Shown here: one piece after another, positions 19,901 to 27,175 of the stretch
How positions within the stretch are numbered: position 1 is the first letter of the stretch
Layout: every line of letters begins with the position of its first letter
DNA from: Novosphingobium sp. G106
GTDB lineage: Bacteria > Pseudomonadota > Alphaproteobacteria > Sphingomonadales > Sphingomonadaceae
Length of the DNA stretch: 64,000 bases
Direction of reading: 5' to 3'
Assembly (NCBI RefSeq): GCF_019075875.1
Contig: NZ_JAHOOZ010000004.1
Span: 186,001 to 250,000 of the forward strand
Program-made: the position numbers and the translations under genes
The notes under the pieces: model-generated
Told to the model about the DNA's origin: nothing
Database searches by the model: none
What the model saw: only the letters and a program-made list of their open reading frames with translations

Positions 19901-20181
19901 GCGAAGGGATTGACGGCGCCATCATTGGTGGCGCGATGGAACGTGTACGGCCGGTGCTGATGACTGCTCTGGTCGCGAGCCTCGGCTTCATCCCGATGGC
20001 GCTCGCCACCGGTACGGGAGCCGAGGTGCAACGACCACTTGCGACCGTCGTGATCGGCGGCCTCATCACCTCGACGGCTCTGACGCTGCTCGTTCTTCCG
20101 GCGATCTCCGCGCTGATGTTCCGAATATTGGCAAAACGGAGAACTACCACAGAGCCGCCTGCGCAACTGGTGAAGGTGTGA
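16945..20181 (+). CDS. czcA: CzcA-type RND divalent-metal efflux pump, first czc operon
   Basis: 1078 residues. TM4 carries [20 protein letters not shown], the Asp/Asp/Glu proton-relay motif of CzcA-type pumps for Co/Zn/Cd. [15 protein letters not shown] and [30 protein letters not shown] are typical CzcA/CnrA segments. It is 39-41% longer-looped than needed for nothing unusual: its length is normal for the family. It exports divalent cations with CzcB and CzcC. The specific metal cannot be read from sequence alone. No dedicated regulator gene lies next to this operon. Confidence 0.93.
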   Translation: [1078 protein letters not shown]

Positions 20182-20276
20182 AGGTAGGCCGCCCTTGCGA
20201 ATATCGTCAGGGCGGCTTGTCGCGGGAAGCATGTCGTTTGAGAAGTCACCCTCCGATCGCGACATTTCCGGATATC

Positions 20277-20480
20277 ATGGTGCTGGACATTCCATATCGC
20301 TTCGCCGGTCCGACTCTTCCGCTCGGCCGTCACTATCCGATCATCGTGGAGACGGAGGCCGAGTTGATGGAGCTGCTGCGCACCACGCCACAGCTCGGCC
20401 ATCAAAGCCTGATGCTGCTCGAAACGCTCCGAACCGGACAGGAGGTCGACTTGACCACGGTGCCGCCATCCGGCCGTTGA
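20277..20480 (+). CDS. Small hypothetical protein after czcA
   Basis: 67 residues from ATG 20277 (MVLDIPYRFAGPTLPLGRHYPIIVETEAELMELL...). The same frame opens further upstream at 20178, overlapping the czcA stop, but that part reads poorly. It has protein-like composition with an acidic amphipathic middle and no known motif. It may be a genuine tail gene of the czc operon or a chance frame. Confidence 0.35.
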   Translation: MVLDIPYRFAGPTLPLGRHYPIIVETEAELMELLRTTPQLGHQSLMLLETLRTGQEVDLTTVPPSGR

Positions 20481-20553
20481 TACGGGACAGGAGAGTGATT
20501 TCGCTGCATGATCGTTAGCTGCACCTGTGGATTCGATTACCTGAGCGCCCGAT

Positions 20554-21426
20554 TCAAACGAGCCAGGTCTTGGCGGTCGCAACGAGCAGAAGAACGCCCA
20601 GCATTCCCCGATAGATCACGAACGGCCAGGCGGAGAACCGCTCAAGGACGCGCATCAGCGCCCAGATCGCGGCGAATGCCGAAACGGACGCGACAACCAG
20701 GCCGACCGCCAGAACGGACCAGCCATGCATGTCGAGATGGGTTTTGTGCAACTCCCATAGTTCCTTCGATCCCGCCAGAGCGATAGCCGGAATGCCCAGC
20801 AGAAACGAGAAGCGGGCCGCTTCCTCGCGCTTGAATCCGAGCGCGAGCGCGGCAGTGAGCGTCGATCCTGAGCGCGATACGCCTGGAATAAGGGCACCAA
20901 CCTGCGCGAGCCCGACGAGCAGCGCATCAATCAGCGATGCCTTCTCAACACTGCGGCTGTGGCGCGCCAGAAGCTCGCTGAGCCCCATCAGCCCCGCCAT
21001 CGCCATGCAAGCCCAGCCAATCACGGGGAGGGCGCGAAAGGGAGAGTTGCATGTATTGAGGCTGTTGGACAGCAGAGCACCCGCCAGTACGATCGGAACC
21101 GTGGCGAGCGCGATCCAGATCGCCAGACGGAGATCGGGATTGGCGAACTGCCGACGGCCGATCGCCGACACGGAACCGACCGCCAGGCGGCGGACATCCT
21201 GCCAGAAATAACTGACCACGGCGGCGAGCGCGGCGAGTTGCATCGCGGCCGAAAAAGCCGAGCCGGGATCTCGCCAGCCCAAGAGGGCCGGCACGACGCG
21301 CATATGGGCGGTCGATGAAATCGGCAGGAGTTCGGTGATACCTTGCACCACGCCCAATATGGCAACCTTGGCATAACCCAGTGTCACGAAGCCAGTGTCG
21401 ACGCCTGCGGCACATTGTCCGGTCAT
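20554..21426 (-). CDS. uppP: Undecaprenyl-diphosphatase UppP/BacA (PbrB-like)
   Basis: 290 residues from ATG 21426; a GTG at 21387 (MTLGYAKVAILGVVQG...) is also possible and closer to family starts. Both UppP motifs are present: GITELLPISSTAHM (about residue 31) and PGVSRSGSTL (about residue 182), with about eight membrane segments. It dephosphorylates undecaprenyl-PP at the membrane. It follows the P1B-2 ATPase gene by 65 bp on the same strand. In Cupriavidus pbr loci a UppP-type protein (PbrB) supplies phosphate to precipitate exported lead, and I infer the same role here. Confidence 0.9.
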   Translation of the reverse strand: MTGQCAAGVDTGFVTLGYAKVAILGVVQGITELLPISSTAHMRVVPALLGWRDPGSAFSAAMQLAALAAVVSYFWQDVRRLAVGSVSAIGRRQFANPDLRLAIWIALATVPIVLAGALLSNSLNTCNSPFRALPVIGWACMAMAGLMGLSELLARHSRSVEKASLIDALLVGLAQVGALIPGVSRSGSTLTAALALGFKREEAARFSFLLGIPAIALAGSKELWELHKTHLDMHGWSVLAVGLVVASVSAFAAIWALMRVLERFSAWPFVIYRGMLGVLLLVATAKTWLV

Positions 21427-21491
21427 AGCAGTGCGGTCCTATTGGGTGGTGGATGAGCGTAGATCGTTGCTTCGCTGCCTGGGTGACCGGA

Positions 21492-24014
21492 TTATCGAAC
21501 TCGCTGGTCGCGACCCACAAGACGCATACCATTGAGCACGACCAGGAGGGATGCGCCGACATCCGCAGCGATCGCGCCCCAGAGCGACGCCATGCCAAGC
21601 AGCGTCAAACCTGCGAAAACGAGTTTTATGGCCAGCGAGAAGCCGATGTTCTGCCGGATGACGGCGAGCGTCGCCCTCGAATGCCGGATGAGCCACGGCA
21701 GGCGAGAGAGATCGTCCTGCATCAGCGCGATATCCGCTGTCTCGATCGCCGCATCGCTGCCAATCGCGCCCATGGCGATGCCTAGGCCCGAGCGCGCCAT
21801 CGCCGGCGCATCATTGACGCCGTCACCGACCATGGCGACGAGGCCGTGCTGCGCTACCAGCCTTTCTATCGCCGCGACCTTTTGTTCGGGAAGGAGCTCG
21901 GCGTGAACCTCATCCACGCCGGTCGCGCGCGCGATGGCCTGGGCAGGCGCGCGACTGTCACCGGTCAGCATGACGATCTGCGCGATGCCAAGTTCATGCA
22001 GTTGCGCGACGATCTGTCGGGCCTCGGGACGCATCGCGTCACCGACCGCGATTAATCCGATGACCGACTTTGCCTCACCGACAATAATCCCGGTCAATCC
22101 CGCGGCGGCGATACGATGCAATTGGGCGGCAAGCGCAGCATTGCCGGCTGCCCCAAGTCGCTCTTCAAGATAACCCGGGGATCCGACCCAGGCCTCCCGA
22201 CCATCGATCGTGCCAACGACGCCTTTGCCGGGCACCGCCGTCACGGCCTTTGCGGGGACCACGTCAACACCGCGTTCCGCTGCGGCATCGAGAATCGCAC
22301 GCGCAATAGGATGTTCGCTTCGAGCTTCGATGGCGGCAGCAACCGCCAGCAGCTCAAGTTCGTCCCGGTCGCCGAGCGGTATCAGTTCGATCACCTTGGG
22401 ACGTCCAAGCGTGAGCGTCCCTGTCTTGTCCATGGCGATCGCGGTGATGCGGGCAGGCGTTTCGAGATGGACGCCACCTTTGACCAGGATACCCTGCCTG
22501 GCTGCACCGGTCAGTCCCGCAACGATGCTGACGGGGGTCGAGATGACGAGGGCGCAGGGGCAGGCGATGACAAGCAGTACCAGCGCCTGATAAAACCAAG
22601 CGGCCCAACTGCCCCCGAGCAGAAACGGCGGCACGAGGAACACCGCCAGCGCAAGCGCCATCACCACCGGTGTGTAGATCCGTGCGAAGCGTTCCACCCA
22701 TTGTTCGGTCGGCGCACGCTTGCTCTGCGCTTCACCAACCATGCGCACGATACGGGCGAGCGTCGTGTCCGAAGCGGGCCGGGTCGTTGCGATCTCGATC
22801 GCGCCCATGCCGTTGATGGTTCCTGCAAAGACCATTGCGCCTTGCGCGACTGTAACGGGTACGCTCTCGCCTGTAATCGGCGCCTGATCGACCGCGCTCG
22901 TCCCCGCAACCACACGCCCATCGAGCGGAATTTTTCCGCCGGGCGGAACGATCACTTGCGTTCCGACCGCGACGTCGGCGACCGGCACATCCTTCTCGAC
23001 GCCTGCGGCATCCCGTATTCGGGCAGAGTCAGGCGCGATGTCCATGAGCGCCGCGACGGCGCGGCGGGCACGTCCAAGGCTCCATGCCTCGAGGGCGAGA
23101 GCAAGCGCGAAGAAGAACGCCACGGTCGCCGCTTCGAACCATTGCCCGATGCCGAGGGCGCCCGCCACCGCGACGATCATGAGCAGGTTCATGTCCGGCC
23201 GGAGCCGCCGTGCCGCGAGGACCGCCTTGGGGGCGACGTACCGAACCGCCGAGAGGATCGCCAGGGAATAGGCGATCATGGCGAGGAAGGGAGGATGAGC
23301 CTCCCGCGCCAGACTCTCGTGCAACACCGCGGCGAGGCCGCTCGCGCGGACATGGATCGCAAAGCCCGCCACGACCAACACGCCGCTCGCGATCGTCAGC
23401 GCCGCCTGGATGCGGCGCCGACGCTGATCGGCTTGCGCGCCGGCACTGTTCACGCCTTCTTTCCAGAGCTCGGCGCGCATGCCGGTGCGCTCGACCGCCT
23501 TCAATATTTCGATGTGATGTAGGGCGTCGGTAGCACCCGCGACCGACATGCGGCCATTGATGAGATCGAACGATAGCTTCTCCAACCCGACGACCGGCCC
23601 GACTTCGCGCTTGAGCACCGCGACTTCGTCACCGCAGTCCATGCCGTGGATTTTGAAGATGACGCTATTCGGACGGTCAGGAAGCATCTGTTCGACAGGC
23701 GTCGGTTCGCCCGAGCAGCTGCTGCAACCGCCGGCCTCTACTTTATCCTCCGCGAATGCATCCGCGGTTTGCAATTCGGCTGTCATTCCGGTGGTCGATA
23801 CGGCCGCGATCAGCGCCTCCACCACGATGCCGGACTCGACATCGACATCGAGGAGACCGCGCTTCGGCTGGAACGACAACAGCTGCTCGTCCCCGACAAG
23901 CGGGACGAGGACTGCCTTGAGAAGCCGGACCTCATTCTGGCAGTCGAGCCCGTGGACCTTGAAACGCCACCAGCGGCCCATCGCGATAGCGTGCGCGTCG
24001 GTTTGCTCGACCAT
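21492..24014 (-). CDS. pbrA: P1B-2-type Zn/Cd/Pb-exporting ATPase (PbrA/ZntA/CadA-like)
   Basis: 840 residues from ATG 24014, which has GAGGTG a few bases upstream. An earlier ATG at 24038 lies almost at the predicted transcript start and the frame opens to 24104. Two HMA-like domains carry GLDCQNE and GMDCGDE, with a Cys-rich linker (GGCSSCSGE). The membrane metal site is CPC (VIACPCALVISTP). Phosphorylation motif DKTGTLT, HP motif SEHPIA and hinge GDGVNDAPA are present, and TM8 has DVGASLLVVLNGMRL, the P1B-2 form. It pumps Pb/Cd/Zn(II) from the cytosol. The divergent MerR gene and its operator control it. Confidence 0.93.
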   Translation of the reverse strand: MVEQTDAHAIAMGRWWRFKVHGLDCQNEVRLLKAVLVPLVGDEQLLSFQPKRGLLDVDVESGIVVEALIAAVSTTGMTAELQTADAFAEDKVEAGGCSSCSGEPTPVEQMLPDRPNSVIFKIHGMDCGDEVAVLKREVGPVVGLEKLSFDLINGRMSVAGATDALHHIEILKAVERTGMRAELWKEGVNSAGAQADQRRRRIQAALTIASGVLVVAGFAIHVRASGLAAVLHESLAREAHPPFLAMIAYSLAILSAVRYVAPKAVLAARRLRPDMNLLMIVAVAGALGIGQWFEAATVAFFFALALALEAWSLGRARRAVAALMDIAPDSARIRDAAGVEKDVPVADVAVGTQVIVPPGGKIPLDGRVVAGTSAVDQAPITGESVPVTVAQGAMVFAGTINGMGAIEIATTRPASDTTLARIVRMVGEAQSKRAPTEQWVERFARIYTPVVMALALAVFLVPPFLLGGSWAAWFYQALVLLVIACPCALVISTPVSIVAGLTGAARQGILVKGGVHLETPARITAIAMDKTGTLTLGRPKVIELIPLGDRDELELLAVAAAIEARSEHPIARAILDAAAERGVDVVPAKAVTAVPGKGVVGTIDGREAWVGSPGYLEERLGAAGNAALAAQLHRIAAAGLTGIIVGEAKSVIGLIAVGDAMRPEARQIVAQLHELGIAQIVMLTGDSRAPAQAIARATGVDEVHAELLPEQKVAAIERLVAQHGLVAMVGDGVNDAPAMARSGLGIAMGAIGSDAAIETADIALMQDDLSRLPWLIRHSRATLAVIRQNIGFSLAIKLVFAGLTLLGMASLWGAIAADVGASLLVVLNGMRLVGRDQRVR

Positions 24015-24045
24015 ATCGTCACCTCGACTCTTCGACATGACACCC

Positions 24046-24076
24046 TCTATAAAGTCTGAAGTTACTAGAGGGTCAA
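24046..24076 (-). promoter_or_regulatory. MerR-type promoter/operator for the pbrA-like gene (site 1)
   Basis: Read on the minus strand: -35 TTGACC (24076-24071), a 19-bp spacer, then -10 TATAGA (24051-24046). The overlong 19-bp spacer is the hallmark of MerR-activated promoters. The spacer holds an imperfect dyad beginning CTCTAGTAACTTCAGA. The predicted transcript start, about 24039, is next to ATG 24038, which favours the ATG at 24014. Confidence 0.85.
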
Positions 24077-24081
24077 CCGAT

Positions 24082-24501
24082 ATGTCCGTCGAGCTACTCA
24101 GCATTGGAAAGCTCGCGAAAGCGACAGGGACGAAGGTCGAGACAATTCGCTACTATGAGAGTGTAGGCTTGCTTGCCCCGCCGGGGCGAACGAAGGGCAA
24201 TTATCGGGCCTATTCCGCGCAGCATCTCGCACGGCTCAGCTTCATCCGCCGGGCACGCGCGCTGGGTTTCTCGATCGACCAGGTCCAGGAGCTTCTCAAG
24301 CTCGCGGACCAGAAAGACATTTCGTGCAAGGCCGTCGACACGATCGCCCGCGAACATCTCGCCGAGATCGACCGGAAGCTTCGGGATCTGAATACCCTCA
24401 GATCCGAACTGAGCAGCGTTATCGTCCAGTGCGGGCAGGGCACCATTTCCGAGTGCCGGATCATCGAGACCCTGGCGCCGGATTCCGTGGCGGGCGGTTA
24501 G
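24082..24501 (+). CDS. pbrR: MerR-family metal regulator (PbrR/CadR/ZntR-like)
   Basis: 139 residues. The N-terminal winged helix reads LSIGKLAKATGTKVETIRYYESVGLLAPP...YRAYSAQHLARLSFIRRARALGFS. Cys82 (DISCKAV), Cys117 (QCGQG) and Cys125 (SECRIIE) match the three-Cys metal site of PbrR/CadR. It twists MerR-type promoters with 19-bp spacers to activate transcription when metal is bound. It is divergent from the ATPase and lies just upstream of the FTR1 gene, with fitting operators at 24046-24076, 24572-24602 and 26625-26655. Lead is the likeliest metal because of the pbrT/pbrB-like neighbours; cadmium or zinc remain possible. Confidence 0.9.
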   Translation: MSVELLSIGKLAKATGTKVETIRYYESVGLLAPPGRTKGNYRAYSAQHLARLSFIRRARALGFSIDQVQELLKLADQKDISCKAVDTIAREHLAEIDRKLRDLNTLRSELSSVIVQCGQGTISECRIIETLAPDSVAGG

Positions 24502-24571
24502 GAGGGGCGGGGTAGACTCGGGATCATTTTTTGCGGTCAGTCGCGCTAATGCAAACAAGTCGCAAAACAGC

Positions 24572-24602
24572 TTGACCCTCTAGCTGCTAGAGGGTCTAAA
24601 GG
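24572..24602 (+). promoter_or_regulatory. MerR-type promoter/operator for the pbrT-like gene (site 2)
   Basis: -35 TTGACC (24572-24577), 19-bp spacer, -10 TAAAGG (24597-24602, weak). A perfect dyad, ACCCTCTAGC and GCTAGAGGGT around a central T, covers 24575-24595. An AAAGGAGG sequence overlaps the -10 and lies close to ATG 24609. If the start of transcription is where the -10 predicts, the first usable start could be ATG 24687. Confidence 0.85.
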
Positions 24603-24608
24603 AGGCGG

Positions 24609-26594
24609 ATGTTTACGTCCCCGTCCCGCCTCCGCCTTTTGCCGATTCGCGTGCAAGTGCCCTCACGCCACCGATGGGCGCTCCGCATGTTGGCGATACT
24701 TGGTGCCGTGTTCTGTACACTGGGTGCAAGCGCCATCGCCCAGGCCGAAACGGCGGATGTCCAGACCGCATGGCGGCTTCTCGACTATATGGCGGTCGAC
24801 TATGGTGGTGCGGTCTCCGGAGGCAGGATCAAGAATGCCTCCGAATATGCTGAAATGACCGAGTTCGCGGCGTCGGTCTCCGCGCGCCTCGCAACGCTGC
24901 CGCCAACGCCTGAACGCGCCCGGCTTCTCGAGGGCGCGACACGGCTTCAGGCGGTCGTTGCCGCCAAGGGCTCGCCGAGCCAGGTTGCCGATCTTGCCCA
25001 TGGTCTCGCCGCCGATTTGCTCAAAGCCTATCCGGTCCCGCTTGCTCCGGCCAAGGCACCCGATTTCGCCCGTGGTGCGACGCTCTTCGCCCAGAATTGC
25101 GCGAGCTGCCACGGTGCGGCCGGCGATGGTCATGGCCCGAACGCCGCCAAGCTCGCCACCCCGCCGATCGCGTTCACCGATCTCACCCGCGCTCGCCAGC
25201 GCAGCCCCTTCGCGCTCTATCAGGTGATCGACCAGGGTATCGACGGCACCGCGATGCAGAGCTTCTCGTCGCTGCCGTCAGACGATCGCTGGGCGCTTGC
25301 CTTCTATGCGGGGCATTTCGCCTTTTCCGATGCGGCCGCTAAGGAAGGCGAACGGCTATGGAAAGCCGATCCCAGCCTTCGCCAACGGATTCCCGATCTG
25401 ACGGCACTGGCCGGGCTGACCCCGGAAACGCTCGCCAAGAGCATGGGGCCCGAGCAGGCCGATGCGATCATAGCCTATCTGCGCCGCCACCCTGAAGCCG
25501 TGGTTCAGCAGGCACCGGGCTCGCTCGACGTGGCGCGGGGCAAACTGGCGCAGAGCCTCGCGGCCTATCGCGCGGGCAATCGCCATGCGGCGCAGGAATT
25601 AGCGCTGTCGGCCTATCTCGACGGGTTCGAGCCGCTCGAACCCATGCTGACCGCGCGTGACGCAACGCTTATGGGGCATATCGAGAGCGCCATGGGCGAA
25701 TTCCGCGCATCGCTCCAGCAAGGCCGCCCGGCCGACGAGGTGGCGACCCGCGTCCAGGTGCTCGGTGGTCTGTTCGATGACGCGGAAGCTGCGATGTCTC
25801 CGGACGCGGCGAGCAGTGCATCGACCTTCGTCGGCGCTCTCACCATCCTGCTGCGCGAGGGCCTTGAAGCGCTGCTGATCGTCGTTGCGATGATCGCCTT
25901 CCTGCGCAAAGCCGAGCGGCCCGAAGTGCTGCCTTATGTCCATGCCGGCTGGATCGGCGCGCTGGCGGCGGGCGCCCTGACCTGGGCGGTCGCTACCTAC
26001 GCAATCGGGATCAGCGGCGCGAGCCGTGAATTGACCGAAGGGTTCGGGTCGCTGTTTGCAGCCGTCGTTCTTCTGTCGGTGGGGATCTGGATGCATGGCA
26101 AGGCGCAGGCGGATCAATGGCAACGCTACATCCGCGAGAAGATGTCGCGCGCGCTGTCGCGGCAGTCGGCTTGGTTCCTGTTCGGTCTCGCCTTTGTCGT
26201 CGTCTATCGCGAGGTGTTCGAGACGATCCTGTTCTACGCGGCGCTCTGGACCCAAGGCAATGGAGGCATGATGCTGGCGGGCGCGGGCACGGCGATCCTG
26301 CTGCTCGGCCTCATCGCCTGGGCTATGCTGCGGTACAGCCGCGACCTGCCGATCGCGAAATTCTTCGCCTACAGCGCGTGGCTGATGGCTATCCTCACAG
26401 TCGTGCTCGCTGGCAAGGGCGTGGCGGCGCTACAGGAAGCAGGCATCATCGACATCGCACCGTTTGCCGGCGGCATTCGCGTTTCGATGCTCGGCATCTT
26501 TCCAACACTCCAGTCGATGGGCGCGCAGTTGCTGATGCTTGTGGCCGTGGGCGGGGGATTTGTCCTGAATCGTCGCCGGGCTGCAGCCGCCTGA
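24609..26594 (+). CDS. pbrT: FTR1-family permease with cytochrome c domain (PbrT-like)
   Basis: 661 residues from ATG 24609; ATG 24687 (MLAILGAVFCTLG...) directly begins a signal peptide and may be the true start. A periplasmic cytochrome c-type domain has heme motif CASCH (residues 164-168) and a likely Met ligand. The C-terminal half is an FTR1/ILT permease with about seven membrane segments and two REXXE motifs: REGLE (416-420) and REVFE (534-538). This domain order and length match PbrT of Cupriavidus, a lead-uptake permease, and the closely related FTR1/EfeU iron permeases. Iron uptake is the alternative. The PbrR-type operator upstream supports the lead role. Confidence 0.85.
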   Translation: MFTSPSRLRLLPIRVQVPSRHRWALRMLAILGAVFCTLGASAIAQAETADVQTAWRLLDYMAVDYGGAVSGGRIKNASEYAEMTEFAASVSARLATLPPTPERARLLEGATRLQAVVAAKGSPSQVADLAHGLAADLLKAYPVPLAPAKAPDFARGATLFAQNCASCHGAAGDGHGPNAAKLATPPIAFTDLTRARQRSPFALYQVIDQGIDGTAMQSFSSLPSDDRWALAFYAGHFAFSDAAAKEGERLWKADPSLRQRIPDLTALAGLTPETLAKSMGPEQADAIIAYLRRHPEAVVQQAPGSLDVARGKLAQSLAAYRAGNRHAAQELALSAYLDGFEPLEPMLTARDATLMGHIESAMGEFRASLQQGRPADEVATRVQVLGGLFDDAEAAMSPDAASSASTFVGALTILLREGLEALLIVVAMIAFLRKAERPEVLPYVHAGWIGALAAGALTWAVATYAIGISGASRELTEGFGSLFAAVVLLSVGIWMHGKAQADQWQRYIREKMSRALSRQSAWFLFGLAFVVVYREVFETILFYAALWTQGNGGMMLAGAGTAILLLGLIAWAMLRYSRDLPIAKFFAYSAWLMAILTVVLAGKGVAALQEAGIIDIAPFAGGIRVSMLGIFPTLQSMGAQLLMLVAVGGGFVLNRRRAAAA

Positions 26595-26624
26595 TGGGTT
26601 TCGAGCAAGCCGGAAAAATTCTTC

Positions 26625-26655
26625 TTGACCCTATAGCAACTAGAGGGTGCATTAG
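26625..26655 (+). promoter_or_regulatory. MerR-type promoter/operator for the second czc operon (site 3)
   Basis: -35 TTGACC (26625-26630), 19-bp spacer, -10 CATTAG (26650-26655). The dyad ACCCTATAGC-A-ACTAGAGGGT (26628-26648) closely matches site 2. It lies 120 bp before the small His-rich gene that heads the second czc operon, so the PbrR-like protein probably controls that operon too. Confidence 0.8.
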
Positions 26656-26773
26656 GCCGCACAATGTTTACGCAAGTCGGAAATTGAGCGGGGGGAGCAA
26701 GTTGCTTCATAATTTGATTATGTCAGCGCATTCAAAGTTACAAACCGGCACGTAGCTGTTACAGGTTTATCGC

Positions 26774-27112
26774 ATGTCCCGTCTGGCCGCCTTCCTGCTG
26801 CATCTTGCGCTAGCCCTTTCCCTGGGGTTTGGCTCGGTTGCGCATGCGGCCGAGGGTATTGCGTGCGTCGAGGTCTCGGCGACGGATGAGGCCCTGTCCC
26901 ATGTCGATGGGGATGGCGATCAAGTCCCGGCCGATGCCGAAAAGGGCTATCCGCATCACCACGGCGGGTGTCATGGTCATCACGTCGGTGTTCCCGTCAA
27001 ACTGACCTCGGTCCCGCAGACGTTTAGCGCACCGGCGCTGCCGCGTCCGTTTGATCACAGCCGGGTGGCGCGCGCTCCGGCCGATCCAGCTCTTCGCCCT
27101 CCGATAGCCTGA
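26774..27112 (+). CDS. Small exported His-rich protein heading the second czc operon
   Basis: 112 residues. A signal peptide (residues about 1-26, FGSVAHAAE) is followed by CVEVS, an Asp-rich patch (HVDGDGDQVPADAEKG) and a His cluster (YPHHHGGCHGHHVGV). These are plausible Zn/Cd-type ligands. It resembles the gene at 14100-14477 in size, leader, His content and place before czcC, though sequence identity is not obvious. No named family is recognised. Confidence 0.75.
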   Translation: MSRLAAFLLHLALALSLGFGSVAHAAEGIACVEVSATDEALSHVDGDGDQVPADAEKGYPHHHGGCHGHHVGVPVKLTSVPQTFSAPALPRPFDHSRVARAPADPALRPPIA

Positions 27113-27124
27113 CGATCCCTAGCA

Positions 27125-27145
27125 CCTGTCGGCGATGCCGACGGG
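27125..27145 (+). terminator. Hairpin between the His-rich gene and czcC (second czc operon)
   Basis: GTCGGC/GCCGAC with a GAT loop, extended by outer CC/GG pairs (about 27125-27145). It is placed like the terminator-like structure at 14471-14516 but lacks a T-run, so it may only pause transcription or protect RNA. Confidence 0.35.
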
Positions 27146-27175
27146 CTTTCCAGGTTCGTCAGGAGTCCATCATTC

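Noticed and set aside
22116..23522. 468-codon open frame on the plus strand
   Set aside because: Antisense of the P1B-2 ATPase; no recognisable domain.
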